This document shows positions 32,881 through 44,700 of a stretch of DNA of 64,000 nt, in pieces. The DNA comes from Kingdonia uniflora (lineage: Eukaryota > Streptophyta > Magnoliopsida > Ranunculales > Circaeasteraceae). Under the pieces are notes generated by a model, which saw only the letters and a list, made by a program, of their open reading frames with translations, was not told the DNA's origin and ran no database searches. The DNA is taken from assembly GCA_014058105.1 (NCBI GenBank), contig JACGCM010000452.1, positions 682,001-746,000 of the forward strand, given 5' to 3'. The first letter of the stretch is position 1. Every line of letters begins with the position of its first letter. The translations under genes were made by a program, and so were the position numbers.

Positions 32881-33152
32881 TAACAAACTGAAACATTGGC
32901 TGGGCGGCTCCAATAAGAGTGAGGTCAACCAGACTTGACATTCCTCACTTCACTTCAGTCTCATATTAATCAAACAATATTAATACTAGTCGTTGATGAT
33001 TAAGTAACTTGGACAACAAGTTTCTAAAGCATTAATCTTAAAAAAATATATATTAAAACTCAACATAGTTTAAACAAAACATAGTTTAAAAAATATTAAT
33101 ACACAACATAGTTTAAACAAAACATAAATAAAAGTTATAAATAAAGCATAGC

Positions 33153-35162
33153 CTAACTGGGACGACCTCTCTTTGTTTGGCGGGCGCGTCTGCCGCGTGC
33201 GAGACTCTCCTCATAGGTACATTACATAACCAGCTCAGTTTAGTAGGAAATAGACATCTCAGCTAGTATCTCGGACGTCTCTAGGATGACATCCTGTGCC
33301 CGGCTTAGCTCCCTCCTCAACTCAGTATTGTTGTCAGCTAGTTACCTCAAGTTTTCATATGCCGCATACCAAATTTCTTGGGACTGATGCAACAACTCAT
33401 CTACACTATACGTAGGTAGACACGGGTATGGTACCTGCATCACCAGGATCGATATCCGTATACGTTGATCGTTTGGTCCCGCCACATCCATTAACCATCC
33501 CATATCACGTGGATCGCCGGTCGCCTGAATACCATAGTCTTGCACCTGTAAAGACGTAGCTAAACTCGACGTAGGTGGCAAGTGTACATTGGGCCTCACT
33601 AGATCACGCCCGATGAACCAAATATTTCCCGCCCTCTTTACTAGCCTGTAACCGATCTTGGGATTTTGATGAACGGCACGCCAATATGTCATCTAATCAA
33701 CGTCGAGAACAATATAATTGTGACCATCGTAGAAGTCCACATCCTTCAGACTTTGATATAGCTCTTGTTCGTACCTTAGGAATTTCATAATCTCCTGAGG
33801 GGGGTCAAAAGGCACACTATTATGCCCAGTCATCTAACGCATACACCGGTCTCCTAAATACCAAAGCGTACCATGGTTGTATGGGACTGACATCAATGGA
33901 ACCCTCTGGAAGCTCTGTGTTGAAGCAACTCTTACCTCTGGACGGATTAATTGCCTAGACTTGTGCTATGGTTAGCAATCTATGTTGGTTCTATCCTTCT
34001 ATTTTATCATATCTCTAATCACAGTAAAAGAGTGATGGATTTCAGATCCTGTACTCGCCCTTTCATCTCTCCACCCAAAAATACGGGGATAAATATAGTG
34101 AAAGTTTTGTACCTTAACTAGATACATTCCAACCCGACAGTACTCGAAGAACCAGAACTCCAACACCGTATAGAATCCAGTGATCGATTTCTTTACCTTC
34201 CCGTCCCTCAGAACTGAGACTTCATCAAGCCCCTGATACAAAGTCACCATTATCGGCATACCCCAGTCAAAACCCGACACACCAAGAATATCGTAGTCTG
34301 TCAAGGCTGCAAGATAACCCTCCCGAAAGGATGTGGCACCATTTGAGAAGAAGAGATCCCTCATCATATAAGCCATAAATTCCCACGTATACACGATATC
34401 CATTTGTAGGTCGCAATTGCTGAGACGTGGATTCAATGGCTCTTTCCAACTTTTTAAATATGAGAGAGTGATGTTACCGTACCAGATGTCAGAGCTTGTG
34501 ATTCCCGTGAACATCTTTTTTGTTTCCTCTTAGTTGTAGTACCTCTCGTCATATGGGAGTTCACGACCCCTCCCAAAAGCTATGCCTGTTAGCATGACGA
34601 AGTTTAACGGTGTGAAACCCAGTTCCCCGCAAGGGAAGTGAAAGGTATGGGTGGAAGGCCACCACCATTCCACGAGAGCATGAATGAGACGGTTATCCAA
34701 GTTTCCTTCCTTAATCGAGCAAAACACCTCAAAACCCATATCGTCGACCAATTTCTTCAACGTTGGTTATACGGCAATCCATTGGTACCACTTCAGTACC
34801 TTATCCAATTATCCCCTACACTTTAATTCATCTCGGTTCTGCAAAAAAAAAAACACATTAACACGTTAGAAGTTCATTCAAGCATTTCATCGAACACATT
34901 GCAATATACCTTAATAAAACATTAAATTTATGCAAAACTTTCCGGCATTTCCTCCGATCCAACAGATACTTGGATCAAGCCATCCGGGAGGATATCTACT
35001 CGGTTCAACTCTTCGTGCTATGGGGTGGGATTGTTGTTCAACGTCAATTGTACCGGCCAAATATTTGTTACTTCGGAGTTCCACCTCCGTTTTATTTCCG
35101 CGTTTACGTTGTGTTTGGTTTTGGAGAAATTATGCCTCGGCCGCGAACTAGACTCGCCCGAT
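33153..35162 (-). pseudogene. Plant mobile domain (PMD, PF10536) gene inside Harbinger copy 3
   Basis: Exon 1 lies near 35162-34950 (SSRPRHNFSKTKHNVNAEIK, EELNRVDILPDG); the start ATG of copy 2 is ATA here. The following PMD core has LKKLVDDMGFEVFCSIKEGN, LIHALVEWWWPSTHTFHFP then CGELGFTPLNFVMLTG (34760-34530), a stop, then 171 open codons (34514-33999) with ITSSDIWYGNITLSYLKSWK, FDWGMPIMVTLYQGLDEVS and LEFWFFEYCRVGMYLVK. The 3' part (33692-33342) has DPRDMGWLMD and PYPCLPTYSVDELLH, and the protein ends RARQTKRGRPS at TAG 33153-33155. It is colinear with copy 2, so the gene was present in the shared ancestor of both copies. It has no aspartic or phosphatase motif. The two copies share several conserved hydrophobic blocks despite stops, which hints at past selection on the protein. 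Confidence 0.83.
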
Positions 35163-35327
35163 ATTTTTAAATGATTAACGGACGAAAGATTTTGAGTTGG
35201 GAAACTTTTGGAGTAAGGTATGCCTAGCTTAATGCCTTGGATATGTCAAGCTTAATGCCTAATGCCTTAGTTGCAAATAACACTTTTGTGGAACTATAAG
35301 AATAAGCCTAAAAGATGCAAGGTGAAG

Positions 35328-35500
35328 CCTCGCGGTTCTAAACTGCAGGGCTTAAAAAAATTCAAATGCTTTCACATGTCAATTTCTTATTGGCCCAAGC
35401 TTGCCGCGCGGTTTATAAGTGCGCTGAGAGTGGAAGGCTGAGATGTTGCCACGTTGACATATCTTATCTATTGGTATTTGCGCGCGGTTCTGAAGTGCAT
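35328..35500. repeat. Right subterminal near-palindromes of copy 3
   Basis: Sites lie at 35328-35351 (CTCGCGGTTCTAAACTGCAG), 35403-35425 and 35480-35500. They have the same number and spacing as at the left end. Confidence 0.7.
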
Positions 35501-35561
35501 TTGGTAAATTCACCTTGGTTTTTATTTACAACTGTTGTGGGGTGGATTGGATTTACCGCTC

Positions 35562-36239
35562 TAACCACCTCTAAGTTTGACGTATCCATTAGGCTTTATT
35601 TTTCTTTTATTTATGTCCTCTCTTATAGGTTTGAGCGCATCTTATTGAATACGGAAACGTTATATTTTTTAATCAACTCTAAAGTCTAGATTTCTTTGGT
35701 TTTTGAAGGAAAATTTCCCGCCTTTAGGCCAATCGTCCCCTCCATAACCGTTTCATCCATAAACCAACCGCTTCAATTATTTATCGTAACAACCGTCCCA
35801 TCCAAATCACAACATCTCACTCCCAAACGACTCCAAAAAAGGGTTATAAACCCCCTTGCCATCAACTCTCTTTACCCATTCATTACCATCTATCTCTACC
35901 TCTATCACCATGCCCTTAATTTACGGTCTTCAAAAGATTTCTCGCACCATCGTCATGTTTTTCAAGGTATGTAAAAAGCCCAATTGACAAATTTCGTATG
36001 TAGTTATTGTTAGTTTTAATTGAGATTCTGATAGAATATCCTTCACCATCGTCTTCAATTAACAGTTTACCCTAGTTTACAATTGCTATATTGGAAAATG
36101 TCATTTGAAACTCCAAATAGAAACCACCAATTCTCAGTTAACGAAGTCGCTGTCTTAGCATATTTATTTTGCCATTATTCAGATATATCCTGTGACACTC
36201 TAACATTATGTTTATAATGCCGAAATCTATAATTCATGA
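35562..36239. other. Gene-poor stretch with promoter-like text
   Basis: GGGTTATAAACCCCC near 35841 looks like a TATA box and is followed by a pyrimidine-rich leader and the short ORF MPLIYGLQKISRTIVMFFK (from 35910). It could be the 5' region of the MULE remnant that follows. No defined gene is seen. Confidence 0.35.
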
Positions 36240-37150
36240 TGCACTCGCTAAGCTTAAGGAGGCCATGTAGGTGACCCATATTTGGGGTTGTAAAGATGTT
36301 ATTAATTCGGCTATGGGGATTTTAAATAGTAGAGCAACATAAGTAGTAATTTCAGCAAAAAGGCAGAAGCAAACACCTACAATAGTTCTTCTTTACAAAA
36401 ACAAGGGGAAGGATTGATCTCGAGGAATATGACATCTCCTGGAGTGAGGCTAGTTGTGCGAAAGATGGAAGATGAAGCGGATGAAGACGATGTTCATGGA
36501 GGGGTCATTAATGATTGTGTTCTATAAAACAAGTGGATCGATCAGATTCTAAGAGTTTCTCTCAATATATAAGTGACATACAGGATGTTCAACCAGATGG
36601 TAACTATGGATTTCAGGCTATTACTTTGTGTCTGAATTCAAATATTACCAACCTATGCTACAAATTTGATTACATGAAGGTCAAGGAATCTGTTCTGAAA
36701 CACTTTTTTATAGCTTCAAAAGCAATCAAAGATAGATACATGCGGGTCTTCTCCAATGTGCTTCCTCAAACATTGATGTTGACCGATATAAAAAATGTTT
36801 AGATTGATAAAAGAACCACAACGAAGCTATAAAAATCTACATGACAAGGAATGACTGAACGGGTTTATGTAAGTTTGGAACATCATTGCTTCCATGTTCA
36901 CATTGTATTAGTGGTATTTTATAACCACACATGTCTTACATTCCTTTCACCGGGTAAGAAAAAGCTGTGAGCTTTGAACATGCACTACCTAGGGTACTTG
37001 AACTTCTCTAATTTTTTTAGGTTGGTTATAAAAGATGACAGTTATCCGATTCCACCTTCAATGTCAGTATGGAAAATGCATCGACATTTAAGAAAGTTTG
37101 ATATTCTAGATGAGTGGAAGCCTCGTATTGAGAGTTTTTGATGTGTCATC
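36240..37150 (+). pseudogene. MULE C-terminal fragment with OTU-like domain
   Basis: SDIQDVQPDGNYGFQAITLC (from about 36570) matches the start of the plant MULE-type OTU domain, normally DGNCGFRA; the Cys is Tyr, so the catalytic nucleophile is lost. YMRVFSNVLPQTLMLTDI follows. After a frame change LVYVSLEHHCFHVHIVLV then CLTFLSPG matches the end of the domain. Upstream, LAKLKEAM at 36245 fits the region before it. It is a second, different OTU copy beside that at 22225-22530. No MULE catalytic core is visible here. Confidence 0.6.
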
Positions 37151-37639
37151 TCTGGCCTTAAAATTACAGTGGACACAAATCATTGAACTCGATATAAATT
37201 ATTTTATTCAGTTGTTGTAGATTGATTATTTTGTCATAAGTTTAATGTAGCGTTGTATTTTGATGACATATTTATTTATACCGCCTTGTTTATAGACATA
37301 TATTTGAAGAAACGGGATGCATTTACCATTGAATGTATATTTACCTCGTTTTATGAAATGGGTAGATACATAGAAATATTTAAACGTAAATAACTTCTTG
37401 CGGTATCCAGCTTTACCGTATCTGTTATTTACTATTTTAAGTTCCGCGGTAATGTTATACTTACGAATTTTGGAGAAATGGGAGGGGATGAGACAAAAAA
37501 GAAGACTTTATTTATCAATAATAGTACATAACAAACATATTACAGTCGTAAAACACTTTTCAAAAATTACACAATGTAATTTTTTCTTAAACTTGTCCCA
37601 AATTAAATCATGCAAAAGATTTGAGGCCTTCAAATAGTC

Positions 37640-39630
37640 AATGGTTGGAGAGTTCTCAGTGGAAGCATCATCCTCATTCCCTAAGTTTGATCCTTCATTT
37701 GACATGTCGATTCAAAGCTAAAATAATTAACTTCTTTGCTGTTGGCAGTCCTTATTTGCGATCAATAGATATGATGCTCCATTGTACTAATTTCTTGGGT
37801 CAGCCTGTCGATTGCCATTTTCAAACCAACATCAATTAACCATCCCCATATTTTTGCTCTTCTTCTAAGGATCTTTAGTTTCAGTTTTGAACACGTGCCC
37901 ACCAATTTCTCTACGTACTCCATCTTTTCGTGCCATTTGGTGTTTAAATTAATTGTTCAAACATTCGTTTCCAAAATTTCTTCTTGATTCTCTATAGGCG
38001 GAGGAGCTTCCAGAGAGAAGTCGTATAGATTAAATAAAGGGTGTCAGAATAAGCAAATTCATGGCATTAATAAATAAAATTAATATGCACATTAGTTGTG
38101 CTCTGTCCACCAGATGAACTCGAAGGTGGAATGTAATCTTTGTAGATAATATCATAGAATGCTTCAAACATGAACTGTGCAACATACGTTTTAGGCCATT
38201 TTCTCCTTCCATCTTGGTAACATAGAAAGGTGGGGCACACATGTAAAATTTTTCAGCGGATACCATAAATGCATAAAATAAATCGTAAGTGTCTGAACTA
38301 ATAGATAAATGATTTTTCATATCATCGTAATCTTGCACCGTCCAATGTCGATAGTCAAGTTGATCTCCTACTGTCCTCAAAAAGCTCTAATCATCTTCAG
38401 TAGGATTCGGAGTTCCCTCGTTGATAACAAATTTCAGCACCTAATAAGCATACAGTCTTCTATCCAAACACAATTCCTTTTTTCATTATAATGTACCTGA
38501 AACATAACACATTTGGCAATATATATTTTAGATGTATAGAATTTGAAATTTATGTCGCATTTTCCATTGCGATGTGTAATAATTTGAAATTAGAGAAGGA
38601 ACAAACAATAAAACAAAAACATATTGATTAATGCTTGATTGAAGTTCTTACAAGTACCAATATAATAAGATACAAAATTAAACAAAATATATTACTACTA
38701 TTACACATAGGACTCAGCATCACATGGGGCAGCCTGATTGGTAGGCTCTTCAGAAGAGGGATCACTTGCAAACACCATTTATGCTTGAGTAAGACCGTAT
38801 ATGATTGTAGTATCTAAACTTTTCATTAGATAGAACTTTCCAGTAACCCTCATAGAATTTAGAAACATAAGATACTCAGGGTTGCATTCATCTTCCTCAG
38901 AGGAAGATGGCACATGAGGAAAAGGTGGTACTCGTTTCCCCTCTTGCTTCCTTAACTCGTTCTTTGAAATTTGAGAAATTGAAACCTTACCCTTCCTTTT
39001 TTGGTAACTCTCATAACAGTAGAGGAACTATCTTGTTGACTCATCCTTTAGATCTGGAAAGTTCTGAACACAATGGTATCTGGCACCTGCCACAAGTTCA
39101 GTGAAACGATCATACATGGTAACAAAAGTTAGTGTTTGCATTGTAATAAATTACCAGAACTTCTTGGTTGTATTGAAAAATTATTTTTTCAGCAATATCT
39201 TATGGTTTACGTCGACATTTTTATTACCATAACTTCTTAGAAACGCAATGTTACTCCTTGGTCACACTGAAATTTTATTTTTAACAATAACTCAAGGTTT
39301 ACATCCACATTTAATGCCATAACCGCAAATTAAAGAAGCAACTTAAGTTTACGAATTGATGTTTATGGTGGAATTAGTCAAAAACAAGTGCAAGTTTACG
39401 GTGATAAATATAAACGTATAGTAATAATAAAGTAAGAATTATCAATTAACCCTTACCCCAAACTAACCTAGGGTGGTCGTTGTCTTAGGGATAGCAGCAC
39501 CATCATCGTCTATGTCATCATTGTCGCATGCATTTTTTCATATTGCAACCAATGGATATTTGAAAGTGTAACACCGACAATAATAACAGTGACAATCAAA
39601 CTGATGTTCCACCGAAGACATAACCAAATA
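37640..39630 (-). pseudogene. Unidentified spliced gene remnant on the minus strand
   Basis: I do not recognise this. On the minus strand there are several exon-like blocks: MSSVEHQFDCHCYYCRC (39630 on) ending at a donor CTAG|GTTAGT near 39467; a block from 39115 with MYDRFTELVAGARYHCVQNF, SSSEEDECNPEYLMFLNSMR and VTGKFYL; a block from about 38492 with FVINEGTPNPTED, FLRTVGDQLDYRHWTVQDYD, DMKNHLSISSDTYDLFYAFM and EKFYMCAPPFYVTKMEGENG (38400-38030); and a block near 37990-37800 with EAPPPIENQEEILE and MEYVEKLVGTCSKLKLKILR. Codon-like structure persists over 2 kb with few stops per block. It may be a captured host gene or an old element protein. Confidence 0.4.
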
Positions 39631-39639
39631 CACGCATTA

Positions 39640-42600
39640 CGTTTTTGTGATTTCCAGCAAACAAAACACATTAAAAATAACATAATCAATATTGATCACT
39701 ATATCAACTAGAAGGACGCTAGCCAAAAAAGACTTCCAGATGAAAAAGGGACCAGCATTAATAATTGCATTTGCAACAATCCCGGTCTTATAATGTTATC
39801 AAATATAAATAGAAGTTGCGATCTTGTTGAGATAATGCAACTAATCCACTGTGGTCTAGGAGCTCAAACACGTTTTGAATTTGATCTCTAAATTCAAAAG
39901 TGGAAAAGCCGCATTACCTCAATGAAATAATATTTCCACTTACAGGACCCAATTTCAAAAGCTACTTCAAATAAGACATCTTCCACTTTGGCTTTTGAGT
40001 ATCAAATTGCCATATACAACTAACAAATTTTCATTGTTAAATAATAAATACTTATAAGTTACAGTTATGAAGTTGAACTCTAGGACCAATGGGGAATAAG
40101 TCTTATTATCTCAATGAAATTGAACCATATCCAACCATAAGGTTTTATGATCCTATGCTTCAAACATTGCAGGCAGAATTGAACTTGTTGAATTAGAGAT
40201 AATTTTTTTTTCAAATGGGTTAGGGCCAATGAAACATTAAACACCCCCAAGCACCATTTGTTATAACAACTATCATCAACTCAACAAGTCCAACCCACTC
40301 CCGCTAAATTTGAAGATAAGAACTTTAAACCTTAATGTTGCAATATCAAAACTAATACCGCAGTATTGATTATTACAAATACAATACTCAACGTTGGTCC
40401 TGTATCAATTAGAAGGACGCCAAACAATAACGCAATGTCCTTGGCATCATTCTAAATGATAGAGGGAGCAACGTTGATTACTATATTTGTCACAATTTTA
40501 AAAACTACCACAATAATCATTGTTGTTGTCATTTTTCAATGATATAACATTACGTCGACCTGTCCCATAGCCCCATTGTTGATCAACATCGGTGAATAAA
40601 TTGAGGTTGATAACAACTATTAAGCTATAGGAGAGGCCTACAGGATTTTAAACCATTTGAGAGTGACATCAGCAAAAATAATTATACTAAACCATGCCGA
40701 AGTACCAATTCCTTAACAACTATATTTGATACTAAGAAACACATTTGTAATTTGAAGTTGTATCATTTTAGTAACTTTCATCGCTAATAATGAAGATTTA
40801 TAAATTGCGATTGGAATTTAATCCCTGAAGTCCATGGGGGATTGAAACCCATCACCACAGTGAAATTGTACCTATGACAACCTAGACGAGAGTAGATCAA
40901 AACACATTTATAACATCGAAGTGGCTTTCCCACTGAGATAATGGGTTTAAATCCCCCATAATTTACGAGGGTTAAATTCCAACCGCATTTTATTAACCTT
41001 CATCTCAGACAATGCCGAAGTCCCATTACCACAATGAAGTTGAACTTTTAATTACTAATACTTTAGTTAGTTAAGAACATAATCATTTGTAACTAAAATT
41101 TGTGATCACGCTAATATAATACAACTAATCTGCCATGGCCATGAAGATCAAGTCTCGACAAAAGATTTAATCCCCATGTCCAAAAGCGGAGAAGTTGCAC
41201 TACCTTAACGAAATTGAAATTGCAATTACAAATCATACTAGAGTCATATCCAACCATAATTATAATAAGGTTTTATGATCCTATGCTTTAAACTTATCAG
41301 AGGAATTAAACTTGATGAGTTGAAGATAATGTTTATTTCAAATAGGTTTTGGGCAATGAAAGATTGAACACCCCTAAACATCATTTGCTATAGCAATTAA
41401 CATCAACTCAACAAGTCCAATCCTCTGCTAAATTTGATGATAAGAAACCAAAACCTTATAAAATTAAACTTCTAACTACAATTGCTTTATTTGAAACTAA
41501 AAGTTGGAATCCTGCTGAGATAATAGGACCTCTTCCACATTGGTCATAGAGAATCAAATCCCCATCTACAACTCATTAACCTCTGCAGACAAGGATTTAC
41601 TCTCTAAGTCCAATGGGGAATAAGTCCCATTACCCCAATAAAATTGAACTTTTAACTACAAATACTTTAGTCTTGTTAAGTACGTAATCATTTGTAACCA
41701 AAAGTTACGATTGCGTTGAGATAGTTGGAGTTCTTCATTCTGTTCTTGGAGATCAAGTCCCGTAAAGGTTTACCGCAAAAATCATTGCTATATCTTTAAT
41801 GATTTAAGATCACCCTCGACATATCACATAGCCTCAAGGTTGATTAACATCCATAAAGGAGATGATATTCAAAACAACCATGAAGCTATGCGAGAGGCTA
41901 AATGTGATTTTAAAGTAGTTGAGAGTGACATCAGCAATGATTATTGTGGTGAACCCTTTTCACCAGCCAGTTTCCCAAATAACAGAGAAATAAAACCTAG
42001 TACGCTATTACCCTTGACTCAAGAAAAGAACTTAACCATCTGAGTCAATTTAGTATCCCAATATTTTGCTACCAATAAAATTGCTTCAAAATATAACTTA
42101 CCCGAGTAATCGGGCAAGGAACAATGCTTATTAATTACATAGGTGGTGCAACACCGAGATGTAAAATTGACTCGCATGGTTAACTCTATTCTTGGAGGAA
42201 GGGAAAAAGTGTTATAGACATTAGGTATCCGTTATTTGATAAGGTTTGAGGTGGGAAACACAAGACCAAACATATTTATAACACCGAAGTAGCTTTCCCA
42301 ATTATATAATTGGCTTAAATCCCCCATAATCTACAAGAGTTGAATCCCAACTGCATTTTATTAACCTTTATCGCAGACAATAAAAATTTATAAATTGCAA
42401 TTATAATTTATTCCCTAAAGTCCATGAGGGTTTAAAACCCATCACCATAGTAAAATCATACTTCAATGTTATAAGTGTGCCGCCTATGACAACCTAGATG
42501 ATACTAGAGCAAAGCACATTTATAACACCAAAGTGGCTTTCTCATTGAGATAATGACTATAAATTCCTTATAATCTACGAGGATTAAATCCCAGCTGCAT

Positions 42601-43350
42601 TTTATTAACCATCATCGTAGGCAATGAAGATTCATAAATTATGATTGAAATTTAATTCCCAAAGTCCGTGAGGGATTAAAATCTATTACCACAGTGAAAT
42701 CGTACTTTGATGTTATAAGTATACTACCTATGACAACCTTGACGAGAGTAAATCAAAACATATTTATAGCATCGAAGTGGCTTTTCCACTGAGATAATGG
42801 GTTTAAATCCCCCATAATTTGCGAGGGTTAAATCCCAGCCACATTTTATTAACCTTCATCACAAACAATGGAGATTCATAAATTACGATTGAAATTTAAT
42901 CCCCGAAGTCCATGAGGGATTAAAACCTATCACACAGTGAAATTGAACTTCGACATTATAAATGTGATATCATATTTTTAATTATATTTTACAATCCTAC
43001 TGAGATAATAGGACTTAATCCACCTCAAAGTTGTAAGACTAAGTCCTAATCGTAGTAAATGGACCTTCATTACGTAACAATTAAGATTAATATGTTGCGA
43101 TCAAGATTAAATACTACAAGTCCAATGTGAATTAAGCCCAATTACCTCAATAAAATTTAATTCCAACTACAAATGTGTGGCACCACGATCTCTAACTAAA
43201 CTATAAAACTACTAACATACCATCAACTAAAATGGTAATTATAATAACAAAGCCTATTTTAAAAGAAGTTGAAAGTAACCGAATGTACTTCCTAAACAAA
43301 TATATTTTCCTAAGCTTAAAGGAATTATTTTCAACTTCTCTATAATAACA
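39640..43350. repeat. Modular degenerate tandem repeat region
   Basis: About 3.7 kb are built from recurring AT-rich modules. A ~244-bp unit (CATTTATAACACCGAAGTGG, TTTAAATCCCCCATAATTTA, CATTTTATTAACCTTCATC, AAGTCCATGAGGGATTAAAA) occurs from about 42270, 42515 and 42759, with one more copy near 40903. Longer segments recur about 1.1-1.25 kb apart: 40130-40340 with 41250-41460, and 40555-40700 with 41815-41950. A further module, CCCATTACCNCAATNAAATTGAAC, appears near 40120, 41030, 41200, 41640 and 43150. No open frame or known family is recognisable. Confidence 0.75.
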
Positions 43351-44229
43351 AAATACTCATGTCAATAAATACGTCCAAAATATTAACTGTAAGGTCATAC
43401 ATGAGGTACATAAATGAAAAAAATAAGATATTGTCATATGTTTAGCCGTAACTAAGACCATTTGGTCAACCAAAAATAAACAGGATAAAGGATACTGAGA
43501 CATAACCTGTCGTAAACTCATACACGTGTTAAGCTCCACAGATAAAAACTCATTCAGGCAAGTGAATACGGTAAGAAAAAACTACATCCTAGTAATACAT
43601 TTCATAATAAAGAACAAGTTAGAGGATATGCGGAGACTTATAAATGTACCCAAGCTTATGATCATGTTCAAAACATCAAAAAGAGAAATAACATATCTAA
43701 TTACAGATTTCTGGGTATCTTAAAGAATACGTGGAAAATATATGCTGTAACCTAGCACAAGAGAAAATCCACAGAAAGTGTATAAATAAACCCTAAATCA
43801 AATTATAGATACGTGTAAAATTCTAAATGTAACCTAGAAAATGCATAATTTTATCACATCCACAAATCCTAGCTCTAATCAATTTATCAATGATTAGAGA
43901 TATAGAGAACACTTACAGAGAGATCGTACTTTTACTTTGAAGAGAAGATCCTGCCAAAAGAGATATTGTGGCTCAGAGATAGATTTTGCTTTTCCAGAGG
44001 TGCCGGGGACCAATCCTACTGAGAGAGGTGTATGAATGATTTTCTTTGCCAAGAAAGAGATCGTGGCTTAGAGGTTGATCGCTTTTGATGAGAAAGAGAG
44101 AAAGAGATAGGTTATACCTTAGATAAACGCTGAGATAAATTTATGCGAGAGAGAGTGAAAGAGAGTCGTTAACACAATGGAGATGTTGGAAAAATCCAAG
44201 AGTTTTGTTTTCCTTTATTTTGAATGGTA
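43351..44229. other. Unassigned stretch
   Basis: No gene is supported. A perfect 9-bp-arm hairpin, CTCTAATCA ... TGATTAGAG, lies at 43873-43899. The GA-rich text at 43920-44170 on the minus strand resembles a leader (TATAAATTTATC near 44135). Confidence 0.4.
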
Positions 44230-44700
44230 AAACTAAGTATTTTTGGGCTTATAGCTTGTTTTGAACTCTAAGAGGTAGGACTATTGATGATAAGTCATGA
44301 CCCTTCGTGTTGGCTCCAATAGACATGACTCTTGGTAATAAACCATGACCCTTTGTGAAGTAGTGTGTCTTAAGACATGACTCCTGGTGAGGAGTGACCA
44401 ATATCCTATATAAACCCCTTTCCCATGTCATTCTTGATCAACAATTTTTACACATTCTTTGAGTCCATTTTCTTAAGAGAATAATAGTTGCAATTAAGGT
44501 TTGCTTGGCAGGGAGAGAAAAGTGTTTTCTTCTCCTTGCGACTAATCGTTGTATCCAAGGAGACAGGGGCTCATTTTCCTATAAAGTACTATAGCAGGGG
44601 AAAATTTATCTTAAAGAAAGCGTGCTTTACATAAACTCGATCATATCATATCCGATAAGTATCTCCATCTTTTCCACATTTCTTTAATTATCGATGTTTT
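44230..44700 (+). promoter_or_regulatory. LTR-like promoter region, possible solo or eroded Copia LTR
   Basis: Repeated AGTCATGACCCTTCGTG, AGACATGACTCTTGGTAA and AAGACATGACTCCTGGTGAG words lead to the TATA box CCTATATAAACCCC (44409-44424), then a leader. Repeated CATGACTC words before a TATA box are seen in many plant Copia LTRs. The TG...CA limits and a partner LTR were not found, so this is a weak call. Confidence 0.35.

Larger units (their letters stand above)
28700..35561 (+). mobile_element. PIF/Harbinger element copy 3, fullest copy (transposase, ORF1, PMD gene)
   Basis: The left end is GAGCATCCACAACAGCTAGG at 28700 after TTA. The right end is less sure: GCTC at 35558-35561 is followed by TAA, not TTA, and the last bases are eroded. 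The order is transposase rightwards (29280-30613), ORF1 leftwards (30861-32532), tandem repeats (32625-32880), PMD gene leftwards (33153-35162). At about 6.9 kb this is the fullest of the three copies and defines the family's layout. All three genes contain stops. Confidence 0.85.

Noticed and set aside
41840..42043. 67-codon open frame in the repeat region
   Set aside because: Its sequence is part of a repeated non-coding module whose other copy (40555-40700) does not keep the frame.
39640..43350. CRISPR-like array or centromeric satellite
   Set aside because: Units are long, degenerate and of mixed order without uniform spacers, and the genome is a plant's. The array is also too short and irregular for a mature satellite.
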